Positions 1-6,286 of a DNA stretch of 10,595 nucleotides are shown here, piece after piece. Every line of letters starts with the position of its first letter. The first letter of the stretch is position 1. The notes beneath the pieces are model-generated. The model worked only from the letters and a program-made list of their open reading frames with translations, was not told the DNA's origin and did not search any database. The stretch is taken from contig CAJYIG010000018.1 in the NCBI GenBank assembly GCA_913774725.1, positions 1 to 10,595 on the forward strand. The letters are read 5' to 3'. The stretch comes from an uncultured Curtobacterium sp. (GTDB lineage Bacteria > Actinomycetota > Actinomycetes > Actinomycetales > Microbacteriaceae). Position numbers and translations under genes: made by a program.

Positions 1-67
1 ACCACCTATGTGAGACAGATGGGTAGAGCTGCGTGCGACCGCGACGGCTCGTACGCCGGAGGACCGG

Positions 68-400
68 TTATTGAGACGCAGCGATCGCGAGCAGGGCGAC
101 CTCGACGACAGCGTCGGAAGGCATGTCCGGGTAGTAGTTCTCGCGCAGCTGTTGGGCGAAGAGCTGCATGTCAGTCTCAGGAGGCTGGTGGGCTTGTTCG
201 GCGGTGAGGCTGTCAAGCCGGTATTGGTGCACAGCGTCCGCGAGAGCCTGACTCTGGTCACGAAGTGGGGCATCGACCGTCGTCTGCGCGAGGTCCGGTC
301 CATGGTGAAGGACCACCGCCGGCTGCCGTCCGTGCGGCGGAGTGCTCACATTGCTCAGCGGTACCTCCCGCGCTGACCAGCGGCGCCAGAACCGACGCAT
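68..400 (-). CDS. Small hypothetical protein
   Basis: This is an unrecognised small protein of 110 residues if it starts at the ATG at 400. A GTG at 349 would give 93 residues. Neither start has a convincing ribosome binding site: a GGGAGG lies upstream of the GTG but about 14 bases away. The C-terminal two thirds has the composition of a real soluble helical protein, with mixed charges, aromatic residues in the stretch LRENYYPDMP and a hydrophobic helix near the C-terminus (VVEVALLAIA). The Arg/Trp-rich first 13 residues look less protein-like and favour the later start. There are no membrane segments, no signal peptide and no motif that I can name. It is divergent from the ABC exporter gene to its right, with about 150 bases between them. 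No function is assigned. Confidence 0.45.
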   Translation of the reverse strand: MRRFWRRWSAREVPLSNVSTPPHGRQPAVVLHHGPDLAQTTVDAPLRDQSQALADAVHQYRLDSLTAEQAHQPPETDMQLFAQQLRENYYPDMPSDAVVEVALLAIAASQ

Positions 401-446
401 CTGCCAGGTGGCTGGACCCGACGCTTAAACGCCGAGCTGTCACTGA

Positions 447-554
447 CATCCTACCGCTTCTTCTTGGAAGGCCCTGATCATCGACACCGCGACGATTCCT
501 CCTGCCACAACACGCCCGCGGCGCTTCGACAATGCTCGGACTCTCTGGAGTTTC
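447..554 (+). other. In-frame coding-like extension upstream of the exporter
   Basis: The exporter frame stays open from 447 (after a TGA at 444-446) to the GTG at 555. From about 507 it reads like the missing N-terminus of this protein type, ending in TRPRRFDNARTLWSFV, a pre-membrane segment typical of such exporters. There is no ATG, GTG or TTG in frame here. A Shine-Dalgarno-like GGAAGG at 466-471 is followed after 5 and 8 bases by two ATC codons (477, 480), with a CTG at 474. Either a rare start is used, or the original start was mutated and translation now begins at GTG 555. The rest of 401-554 shows nothing further. Confidence 0.4.
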
Positions 555-2300
555 GTGCGTCCGCGCCGCCGCCGACTCGTGATCGGTTTCGGTCTCGGCC
601 TAGGCGCCACGGCCGCTGGCCTGGCTACTCCGTTGGTCACGAAGTGGCTCCTCGACTCGCTTGGGCAGCCGCAGAGCGCCAGCGCACCGGTCGTGCTCCT
701 CGTGGCTTTGGTCGTCGTGAGTGCTGGCTTCGGCTACAGCCAGCAGGTCGTCCTCGGAACGCTCGCCGAGGACATCGTCTTCGACGTCCGCGGTCTCCTC
801 GCCGGACGGTTCATCCGGGGACGGGTCGCCGATGTGCGTGCCCTGTCAGCGGGTGAGGTCGTCACGAGGGTGACCTCCGACACCGTGCTCCTTCGACAAG
901 CAGCGTCGACGAGCCTGGTCAACCTCGTCAACGCGGTCATCAGCCTGGCTGGCTCGATCGTGCTGATGTCGGTGCTCGACATCCCGCTCGTCGTCGTCGC
1001 CGCAGTCGCCGTCGCTCTCGTCGGTGGTTTCGCCGCGAGCTTGATGCCCCGCATCGGCAGGGCGCAGCAGGACGCGCAAGACGCTGTCGGGCGTCTCGGA
1101 TCCCTGCTGGAGAGCAGCAACCGTGCGCTCCTGACGATGAAGGTCGCCCGCGCCGAGGACACGGAGCTGCGCCGCGTCACCACCGAAGCTCACGCTGCTC
1201 GGCGGCACAGCCTCCGAGCGGTTCGGACCGAAGCAGTCGCGTGGAGCGCAGCAGGCGCGGGAATTCAGCTCGCGATCATCGGGGTCCTAGCGATCGGTGC
1301 GTGGCGAGTTGGACTCGGGCTGCTCGAGGTGTCCACGCTCGTTGCGTTCCTGCTCTACGCCTTCCAACTCGTCGAACCCGTCAACGAGATCACAATGAAC
1401 CTCGCCGACCTGCAGGCCGGCACGGCCGCGGCCGCCAGGATCCGCGAGACCGACACAATCGTCCTCGAAGAAACGGAGCACGGCGCCCCGGTCGCCGCTG
1501 CTGCAGCCGACGCGGGCGGGATCCGCTTCGAACACGTCACCGCAACGCACCGCGGCGCACGAGAACCCGCCGTCCGTGACCTCTCCGTGAGCTTCCCGGC
1601 ACGGGGAACGGTCGCAATCGTCGGACCATCCGGCGCCGGCAAGACCACGCTCCTCGCACTGCTTCTCGGTTTCGTGCAACCCGACCACGGGCGCATTCTG
1701 TTCAACGGTGTCGATACCGCCGACCTTGCGCTGTCCTCCGTGCGGGAGCAGTTCGCGTACGTCGAACAGGACACCCCGCTGCTGTCCGGTTCAGTCCGGT
1801 TCAACCTCACCTACGGCGACCCGGCCCTCGACGACGCCGAACTCTGGCGGGCGCTGAACGCCGTCCGGCTCCGGGAGACAATCGAACAGCTCGATGGCGG
1901 GCTGGACCAGATCGTGAGCGCAACGCAGTTCTCCGGCGGGCAGCGGCAACGGATCGCCCTCGCACGAGCGCTCGTGACTCGCCCGCGGGTGCTGCTCCTC
2001 GATGAGGCGACCGCACAACTCGACGCCATCACGGAAGCTGCCGTCCGGGACACCGTCGCGACGGTCGCTACCGACGCGCTGGTGGTCACCATCGCTCATC
2101 GCCTGACGAGCATCGTCGACGCGAACCAGAGCATCGTCATGCAGGCCGGCTCGATCGTCGCGACCGGCACCCACGAGAAGCTGCTGGAGGGCGGTGGGCT
2201 GTACGCGCGTCTGGTGGATTCGTTCCGGATGCCACCATCTCTGGTGGGACCACGTGAGTCCGCACCATCCACGACGCCCGGATCCGCGGGTTCGTTGTGA
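555..2300 (+). CDS. ABC exporter half-transporter (membrane domain + ATPase)
   Basis: This is a fused ABC-type exporter subunit that acts in the cytoplasmic membrane, probably as a dimer, using ATP to move a substrate outward. Residues 1 to about 300 form the transmembrane domain, with hydrophobic segments near 8-27, 44-60, 121-163 and 229-272. Residues 320-560 are the nucleotide-binding domain: Walker A GPSGAGKTT (357-365), Q-loop Gln405, signature FSGGQRQR (459-466), Walker B LLLDEAT (480-486, Asp483 and Glu484), D-loop near 487-490 and H-loop His515. All catalytic residues are present. The signature begins with Phe instead of the usual Leu. The GTG start has a GGAG at 547-550 only 4 bases upstream, and the protein begins directly at the first membrane helix, so the true N-terminus may lie upstream. 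The substrate cannot be read from sequence; multidrug, peptide and lipid exporters share this architecture. Confidence 0.92.
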   Translation: MRPRRRRLVIGFGLGLGATAAGLATPLVTKWLLDSLGQPQSASAPVVLLVALVVVSAGFGYSQQVVLGTLAEDIVFDVRGLLAGRFIRGRVADVRALSAGEVVTRVTSDTVLLRQAASTSLVNLVNAVISLAGSIVLMSVLDIPLVVVAAVAVALVGGFAASLMPRIGRAQQDAQDAVGRLGSLLESSNRALLTMKVARAEDTELRRVTTEAHAARRHSLRAVRTEAVAWSAAGAGIQLAIIGVLAIGAWRVGLGLLEVSTLVAFLLYAFQLVEPVNEITMNLADLQAGTAAAARIRETDTIVLEETEHGAPVAAAAADAGGIRFEHVTATHRGAREPAVRDLSVSFPARGTVAIVGPSGAGKTTLLALLLGFVQPDHGRILFNGVDTADLALSSVREQFAYVEQDTPLLSGSVRFNLTYGDPALDDAELWRALNAVRLRETIEQLDGGLDQIVSATQFSGGQRQRIALARALVTRPRVLLLDEATAQLDAITEAAVRDTVATVATDALVVTIAHRLTSIVDANQSIVMQAGSIVATGTHEKLLEGGGLYARLVDSFRMPPSLVGPRESAPSTTPGSAGSL

Positions 2301-2544
2301 GCACTATCGGAGCGCTTCTCCTCGGTGCGCTTCTCGAGGCCCCGACCCGATCGGGTCCAGTGACGGCTTGCTCGCGCTCGACAGCGTCAGCCGATTCGCC
2401 ACCACAGTCCTGCCAGCGCTTTCGATGGCGGGCCCGCGCCGTTGCGGAACCGCCGGGATCCGGAGGATGCTCGCGCATCCGACTGCTGCCGGTCGAAACA
2501 TCGGCGTCGAGGTGCCCAGGCGCCGCGCGTTGCGTCATGGCGCG
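2301..2544 (+). other. Gap between exporter and phosphatase genes
   Basis: No gene is supported here. A GTG at 2297 overlaps the exporter stop as GTGA and opens a frame to 2548, but only its first 10 or so residues look protein-like and there is no ribosome binding site. The stretch contains a near-perfect 15-base tandem repeat around 2308-2337 (GCGCTTCTC at 2312-2320 and again at 2327-2335). It also contains a 14-base perfect palindrome, GACCCGATCGGGTC, at 2344-2357. The latter could be a short protein-binding site; as a hairpin it would have no loop. Confidence 0.4.
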
Positions 2545-3348
2545 ATGAACGAGACTCCCGACGACGCCACTGCCCAGGAGCACCAACAGGGCGGTGGGAA
2601 CGTCAGTCGTTCACGGTCGGCTATCCGACGGGGAGTCGGGCCACATCTCACCGTCGCTGCGGTGCTCACGGTCGGACTGCTCGTGATGGTCGCCGCGACG
2701 TGGCTGTTCTCGATCGTCTACGCGGCTGTGACCGACGATCAGAGCGTGGCACGGCTGGACGAGCCCGCGTTGGCACTGGCGATGCACGTCCGCTCGCCGT
2801 GGCTCGACAGTGCGCTCACGGTGTTCACGAACACGGGCGGCACGGTCGGACTTCCGATCCTCGGTGGCGTCACCATCGTGGTCCTCTGCTGGAAGAGCCA
2901 TGGGTGGACGCCGATCGTGCTCGGGGTGACCGCTGGCGGCGGATCACTCCTGATGACCATCGCCGGCAAGGACTTCTTCGGCCGCGATCGTCCCCCACGA
3001 GCCGATGCGGTGCCGCCGTACGAGACGAGCACGTCGTTCCCGTCTGGCCACACCCTCAACGCGACGGTCGTCTTCGGGATCATCGCCTACGTCCTGATCG
3101 TGCACCAGTCGCGCCGCACACTCCGGACGGTGACGATCACCAGCGCGGCAGTGCTCGCCGTCGCGATCGGGCTCAGCCGCGTCTACTTGGGACACCACTG
3201 GCTCACCGACGTCCTCGCCGCCTGGTTCCTCGCGCTCGCGTGGCTCGCCGTCATCATCACCGCCCACCGACTCTGGCTACGCCTCTACAACGCCACGCCT
3301 CCGCGAGATAGCCCGCGACCACCACAACGGGCGTCCCATAGCCGATGA
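2545..3348 (+). CDS. PAP2-family membrane phosphatase
   Basis: This is a membrane-embedded phosphatase of the PAP2 superfamily (type 2 phosphatidic acid / undecaprenyl-diphosphate phosphatases), 267 residues long. All three signature motifs are visible: KDFFGRDRP (142-150, the KxxxxxxRP pattern), PSGH (166-169) and SRxxxxxHxxxD (Ser211, Arg212, His218, Asp222). His169 and His218 are the expected catalytic pair. Hydrophobic segments lie near 36-61, 100-115, 122-140, 173-187, 196-209 and 223-241. The N-terminal 30 residues are polar and the C-terminus is basic. The ATG at 2545 was chosen because the sequence upstream in the same frame (from 2194 or 2425) overlaps the exporter gene or looks non-coding. 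No clear ribosome binding site precedes it, so the start is uncertain. Lipid phosphate, undecaprenyl diphosphate and isoprenoid substrates all remain possible. It ends 19 bases from the convergent merR gene. Confidence 0.9.
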   Translation: MNETPDDATAQEHQQGGGNVSRSRSAIRRGVGPHLTVAAVLTVGLLVMVAATWLFSIVYAAVTDDQSVARLDEPALALAMHVRSPWLDSALTVFTNTGGTVGLPILGGVTIVVLCWKSHGWTPIVLGVTAGGGSLLMTIAGKDFFGRDRPPRADAVPPYETSTSFPSGHTLNATVVFGIIAYVLIVHQSRRTLRTVTITSAAVLAVAIGLSRVYLGHHWLTDVLAAWFLALAWLAVIITAHRLWLRLYNATPPRDSPRPPQRASHSR

Positions 3349-3367
3349 CCACCGGGCAGTCGGGTGC

Positions 3368-3757
3368 CTACCGGTCGCGGAGGATGCCGAGGAACTCGTC
3401 AGCCATCCCGAGGTGCTGTTCGAGCTTTGCGCGACGTTCTTCGGTGTCGCGGATGTACTCGTCGAGCTGATCGCGGAGACGCGCTCGCTCACTGTCGTCG
3501 CCGGTGACTTCGAGGGCATCGACGACGGCGAGGAGTTCGCCCATCTGCTCAAGCGTGAACCCGAGCGGTTTCATCCGCCGGATGATGAGCAGCCGGGTGA
3601 GGTCGGTGTCGGTGTAGAGCCGGAAGCCACCCTCGGTGCGACCCGACGGGCGGAGGAGCCCGACCTCGTCATAGTGACGGATCGTACGGTTCGACAATCC
3701 GGTGCGGTCGGCGAGCTCGCCGATGTGCATCGTCGTCGGTACCGCGTCGTCCGTCAT
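3368..3757 (-). CDS. MerR-family transcriptional regulator (distal copy)
   Basis: This is a 129-residue MerR-family DNA-binding regulator. Residues 10-48 carry the winged helix-turn-helix (MHIGELADRTGLSNRTIRHY, then a wing ending GGFRLY), residues 50-80 the second helix pair with RRMKPLGFTL, and about 85-120 a charged dimerisation coiled coil. The protein contains no cysteine. That argues against the thiol metal sensors (MerR, CueR, ZntR) and the iron-sulfur SoxR type; there is also no large C-terminal ligand domain. The ATG at 3757 is supported by GGAAAGG (3766-3772) 8 bases upstream. About 45 of the 73 residues from MHIG onward match the neighbouring MerR protein, so the two arose by duplication. 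It lies 88 bases downstream of that copy on the same strand and is probably co-transcribed with it. Confidence 0.9.
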   Translation of the reverse strand: MTDDAVPTTMHIGELADRTGLSNRTIRHYDEVGLLRPSGRTEGGFRLYTDTDLTRLLIIRRMKPLGFTLEQMGELLAVVDALEVTGDDSERARLRDQLDEYIRDTEERRAKLEQHLGMADEFLGILRDR

Positions 3758-3845
3758 CTCGGCGGCCTTTCCGTGCTCGTGCTGCGTCGTGGCGAGCGTA
3801 GCGCTGCCCGGTCCGCGCGACCTGCGCTCGCTGCGACGAAGCCGG

Positions 3846-4253
3846 TCAGTGAGCGCGGAGTTCCTCGAGGAACTCGTCGACCATGTGCAGCTGCTCGTCG
3901 AGGCGGTCCCGCCGTGTCTCAGCATCCCGGATGAACGCGGCGACCCGGGACCGCACCGCGGTCACGTCGACGTCGGCCTGTGCTTCGTCGAGCACCTTCA
4001 CCGCGTCCACCAGGATCCCGGCCTCACCGAGGGAGAACCCGAGCGGCTTCATCCGCCGCACCATCAGCAGCCGGGCGACGTCGTCCTCCGAGTACAACCG
4101 GAACCCACCGTCGGTCCGTCCCGACGGGTGCAGCACCTCTGCGGCGTCGTAGTCGCGGATTGTCTTCACGCTCAAGCCCGTGCGCTCGGCGACCTCGCCG
4201 ATGTGCATCAGGTACTCGGTCGACGTCGACCGTTCATCGTTGCCCACTTGCAC
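3846..4253 (-). CDS. MerR-family transcriptional regulator (proximal copy, divergent from sulP)
   Basis: This is a 135-residue MerR-family regulator. The helix-turn-helix begins at residue 16 (MHIGEVAERTGLSVKTIRDY), followed by a wing ending GGFRLY, RRMKPLGFSL and a C-terminal coiled coil to about residue 132. Like its paralogue it has no cysteine and no effector domain, so its ligand is unknown. The usual aromatic after TIR is Asp here, and the segment DAAEVLHPSG departs from the common EVGLL/EIGLL pattern; DNA recognition may therefore differ from the second copy. The GTG start at 4253 is supported by GGAAGGG (4259-4265) 5 bases upstream. The ATG at residue 16 is a weaker alternative. It is transcribed away from the SulP gene across a shared region that holds a MerR-like dyad, so regulation of itself and of SulP is the simplest expectation (inference). 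Confidence 0.9.
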   Translation of the reverse strand: MQVGNDERSTSTEYLMHIGEVAERTGLSVKTIRDYDAAEVLHPSGRTDGGFRLYSEDDVARLLMVRRMKPLGFSLGEAGILVDAVKVLDEAQADVDVTAVRSRVAAFIRDAETRRDRLDEQLHMVDEFLEELRAH

Positions 4254-4281
4254 ATCAACCCTTCCGTTGCGTTAGAGTCGA

Positions 4282-4312
4282 ACCATACCAACCCTCCCGC
4301 TGCGGAAAGGTT
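4282..4312 (-). promoter_or_regulatory. Candidate MerR-type promoter for the merR pair
   Basis: Read on the minus strand, a TATGGT (plus 4282-4287) serves as a plausible -10, and an AACCTT (4307-4312) sits exactly 19 bases upstream as a weak -35. A 19-base spacer is the hallmark of promoters that MerR proteins untwist. The -10 is about 28 bases upstream of the GTG at 4253, leaving room for the GGAAGGG ribosome binding site. The -35 is poor, so this is a candidate only. Confidence 0.4.
4290..4312. promoter_or_regulatory. Imperfect dyad, probable MerR operator
   Basis: The arms AACCCTCCCGC (4290-4300) and GCGGAAAGGTT (4302-4312) are inverted around the T at 4301 and match at 9 of 11 positions. 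The outer CCTCC/GGAAAGG pattern resembles known MerR-family operators, and the dyad fills the 19-base spacer of the candidate promoter. It sits between the merR pair and sulP, so one site could control both directions. The dyad is seen in the sequence; binding is inferred. Confidence 0.5.
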
Positions 4313-4375
4313 CGGATGTGCCGGACGCTCTGATCCCGCCGGCCGTGCGCGATGACGCGCCCCACGACAGCTCTC

Positions 4376-4392
4376 GCGGGCGCAGCGCCCGC
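4376..4392 (+). promoter_or_regulatory. Leader hairpin ahead of sulP
   Basis: GCGGGCG (4376-4382) and CGCCCGC (4386-4392) form a perfect 7-bp stem with a 3-base loop, ending 10 bases before the AAGGAG ribosome binding site (4403-4408) of the SulP gene. It would form in a transcript started near the dyad. It could influence translation or simply reflect GC-rich DNA. Confidence 0.3.
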
Positions 4393-4412
4393 ACCCCATC
4401 CGAAGGAGAACC

Positions 4413-5933
4413 GTGACGACCGTCACGCAGTCGGTGCCCGTCCAGGCGCACCACAGTCCCACCGTCCTGTCCGCCCTGCGGAACCCGAAGATCCTTCTCC
4501 GCGAGGTCCTCGCCGGTCTCGTCGTCGCCCTCGCGCTGATCCCCGAAGCGATCTCGTTCTCCATCATCGCCGGCGTCGACCCCCGCGTCGGCCTGTTCTC
4601 CGCGTTCGTGATGGCCGTCGTCATCTCGTTCGTCGGCGGCCGCGCCGCGATGATCACCGGCGCCACCGGTGCGATCGCCCTCGTCGTCGCCCCCGTCATG
4701 AAGGAACACGGCCTCGACTACCTGATCGCGACCGTCCTCCTCGGCGGTGTCTTCCAGCTCGTCCTCGGCGGACTGGGCGCGGCGAAACTGATGCGGTTCG
4801 TGCCGCGGTCGGTGATGGTCGGGTTCGTCAACGCGCTCGCGATCCTGATCTTCACCGCGCAGCTGCCGAACATCATCGGCGTCTCCTGGCTGGTCTGGCC
4901 GATCGCCGCCGCCGGCATCGCGATCATCGTCCTGCTACCCCGGATCACGAAGGCCATCCCCGCACCGCTCGTCGCGATCGTCGTCCTGACCCTGGTGACC
5001 GTGTTCGCATCCATCGCCATCCCGACCGTCGGCGACGAGGGCAAGCTGCCCGACAGCCTCCCGACCCTGTTCATCCCGAACATCCCGCTGACCCTCGAGA
5101 CGCTCACGATCATCGCCCCGTACGCGCTCGCGATGGCACTGGTCGGGCTCCTCGAGTCGCTGATGACCGCGAAGCTCGTCGACGAGGTCACCGACACCGG
5201 CTCCCGGAAGACCCGCGAGGCCCTCGGGCAGGGTGTCGCGAACATCGCCTCCGGCCTGTTCGGTGGGATGGGCGGCTGCGCGATGATCGGCCAGACGATG
5301 ATCAACGTCAAGGCCTCCGGCGCCCGAACCCGCATCTCGACGTTCCTGTCCGGCGTGTTCCTGCTCGTCCTGGTCGTCGGGCTCGGCGACATCGTCGCGA
5401 TCATCCCGATGGCCGCCCTCGTCGCCGTCATGGTGATGGTCTCCGTCGGCACCTTCGACTGGCACAGCATCAAGCCCTCCACGCTGAAGCGGATGCCCGT
5501 CGGGGAGACGATCGTCATGGTCCTCACCGTCGTGATCGTCGTCGCCACCGACAACCTCGCCATCGGCGTCATCATCGGCGTCATCGCCGCGATGATCGTC
5601 TTCGCCCGCCGCGTCTCCCACTTCACCAACGTCGAACGCTCCATCGAGACGCTCAGCACCGGTGAGCAGCACGCGCTCTACACCGTCGAGGGTGAATTGT
5701 TCTTCGCCTCGAGCAACGACCTCACCACCCAGTTCGACTACTCAGGCGACCCGGAACTCGTCGTCATCGACATGACGAAGTCGCACGTGTGGGACGCCTC
5801 CACCGTCGCCGCGCTCGATGGCATCGAGACGAAGTACCACCAGCACGGCAAGCGGGTCGAGATCCGCGGCATGAACGACGCCAGCCAGGCCTTCCACGGC
5901 CGCCTCGCCGGCAACCTCGGCTCCGGTCACTGA
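4413..5933 (+). CDS. SulP-family inorganic anion transporter with STAS domain
   Basis: This is a membrane transporter of the SLC26/SulP family, moving an inorganic or small organic anion across the cytoplasmic membrane. Residues 30-400 form the multi-helix transport domain. Recognisable parts are the IPEAISFS segment with Glu45 near the first helix, GATGAIAL (83-90), FVPRSVMVGFVNA (129-141), LLESLMTA (246-253) and NVKASGARTR (298-307). Residues about 418-495 are a cytoplasmic STAS domain with the segment DMTKSHVWDAST (453-464). At 506 residues it is a compact bacterial SulP. The GTG start is preceded by AAGGAG, 4 bases away. Codons are strongly GC-ending. It is divergent from two merR genes, which probably regulate it. 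Sulfate, bicarbonate and dicarboxylates are all used by relatives; no carbonic anhydrase or sulfur-assimilation gene is adjacent to decide. Hairpins follow the stop codon. Confidence 0.93.
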   Translation: MTTVTQSVPVQAHHSPTVLSALRNPKILLREVLAGLVVALALIPEAISFSIIAGVDPRVGLFSAFVMAVVISFVGGRAAMITGATGAIALVVAPVMKEHGLDYLIATVLLGGVFQLVLGGLGAAKLMRFVPRSVMVGFVNALAILIFTAQLPNIIGVSWLVWPIAAAGIAIIVLLPRITKAIPAPLVAIVVLTLVTVFASIAIPTVGDEGKLPDSLPTLFIPNIPLTLETLTIIAPYALAMALVGLLESLMTAKLVDEVTDTGSRKTREALGQGVANIASGLFGGMGGCAMIGQTMINVKASGARTRISTFLSGVFLLVLVVGLGDIVAIIPMAALVAVMVMVSVGTFDWHSIKPSTLKRMPVGETIVMVLTVVIVVATDNLAIGVIIGVIAAMIVFARRVSHFTNVERSIETLSTGEQHALYTVEGELFFASSNDLTTQFDYSGDPELVVIDMTKSHVWDASTVAALDGIETKYHQHGKRVEIRGMNDASQAFHGRLAGNLGSGH

Positions 5934-5943
5934 CCCGACAGAC

Positions 5944-5986
5944 CTCCGCCCGGCCCCGACCCGGGGCGCCGAGTGAACGGGCGGAG
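5944..5986 (+). terminator. Hairpin 1 after sulP
   Basis: CTCCGCCCG (5944-5952) pairs perfectly with CGGGCGGAG (5978-5986), a 9-bp stem. Nested just inside is a second stem, GCCCC (5953-5957) with GGGGC (5963-5967). It begins 10 bases after the SulP stop, the usual place for a terminator. There is no T run, as is often the case in actinobacteria. Confidence 0.5.
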
Positions 5987-5990
5987 CAGC

Positions 5991-6017
5991 GAGGCCGGTT
6001 CCTGATTCACCGGCCTC
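5991..6017 (+). terminator. Hairpin 2 after sulP
   Basis: GAGGCCGGT (5991-5999) pairs perfectly with ACCGGCCTC (6009-6017), a 9-bp stem with a 9-base loop. It starts 4 bases after hairpin 1 and ends 1 base before hairpin 3. It could be a terminator or part of a structured RNA leader; no T run follows. Confidence 0.45.
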
Positions 6018-6018
6018 A

Positions 6019-6056
6019 GGTGGGCACCGTCACGTCGTGTTCGGACGGTGCCCACC
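6019..6056 (+). terminator. Hairpin 3, longest stem, ahead of the mini-LacI gene
   Basis: The 13-bp arms GGTGGGCACCGTC (6019-6031) and GACGGTGCCCACC (6044-6056) are perfectly complementary, with a 12-base loop. The stem ends 14 bases before the GAGGAG ribosome binding site of the mini-LacI gene. It may terminate SulP transcription, act as a leader structure, or be a dyad bound as DNA. No T run follows. Confidence 0.5.
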
Positions 6057-6082
6057 CCTCAAGAGCCACCGAGGAGCCAGCC

Positions 6083-6286
6083 GTGACCAAACCCCCCACC
6101 ATCCACGACGTCGCCGCTGCCGCACACGTGTCCCACCAGACCGTCTCCCGCGTCCTCAACGGCGCCACCAACGTCCGCCCCACCACCAGGGCCCGCGTCG
6201 AACACGCCATCCACGCACTCGAATACGTCCGCGACGACCAAGCCGCAGCACTCGCCCGACGACCGAGGCGACAGAGCAACGGCTGA
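6083..6286 (+). CDS. Stand-alone LacI-type DNA-binding headpiece
   Basis: This 67-residue protein corresponds to only the N-terminal DNA-binding part of LacI/GalR regulators. Residues 6-27 are the canonical helix-turn-helix (TIHDVAAAAHVSHQTVSRVLNG), followed by the third helix (33-50) and a hinge-like helix containing AAALARR (54-60), which would insert Leu58 into the DNA minor groove. It stops at PRRQSNG, just where the sugar-binding core of about 270 residues would begin. The GTG at 6083 has a strong GAGGAG (6071-6076) 6 bases upstream, and codon use is as GC-biased as in the SulP gene, so it looks like a maintained gene and not random debris. I see no core-domain remnant after the stop. 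Without the core it lacks the usual dimer interface and ligand site. It could act as a small repressor, compete with a full LacI protein, or be a truncated pseudogene. Confidence 0.75.
   Translation: MTKPPTIHDVAAAAHVSHQTVSRVLNGATNVRPTTRARVEHAIHALEYVRDDQAAALARRPRRQSNG

Noticed and set aside
2194..2544. Longer N-terminus for the PAP2 phosphatase
   Set aside because: The extension overlaps the end of the exporter gene and reads Arg/Cys/His-rich without protein character. The ATG at 2545 gives a normal length for the family.
3368..4253. Metal-sensing or SoxR identity for the MerR proteins
   Set aside because: Both proteins lack cysteine entirely, so thiol metal-binding and iron-sulfur types are not supported.
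4718..5659. 313-residue minus-strand open frame antisense to the SulP gene
   Set aside because: It is rich in Thr, Met and Ile from reading GC-biased codons backwards, has no recognisable domain and no ribosome binding site.
4352..5665. 437-residue plus-strand open frame over the SulP gene
   Set aside because: Its translation is almost entirely Arg, His, Asp and Pro, which is the out-of-frame reading of a GC-rich gene. The frame at 4413-5933 has clear SulP and STAS features.
5944..6056. tRNA or tRNA-like gene suggested by consecutive stems and a GGTTC motif
   Set aside because: The stem lengths and loops do not fit a cloverleaf: no 7-bp acceptor stem closing the structure, no 5-bp T arm with a 7-base loop, and no anticodon arm.
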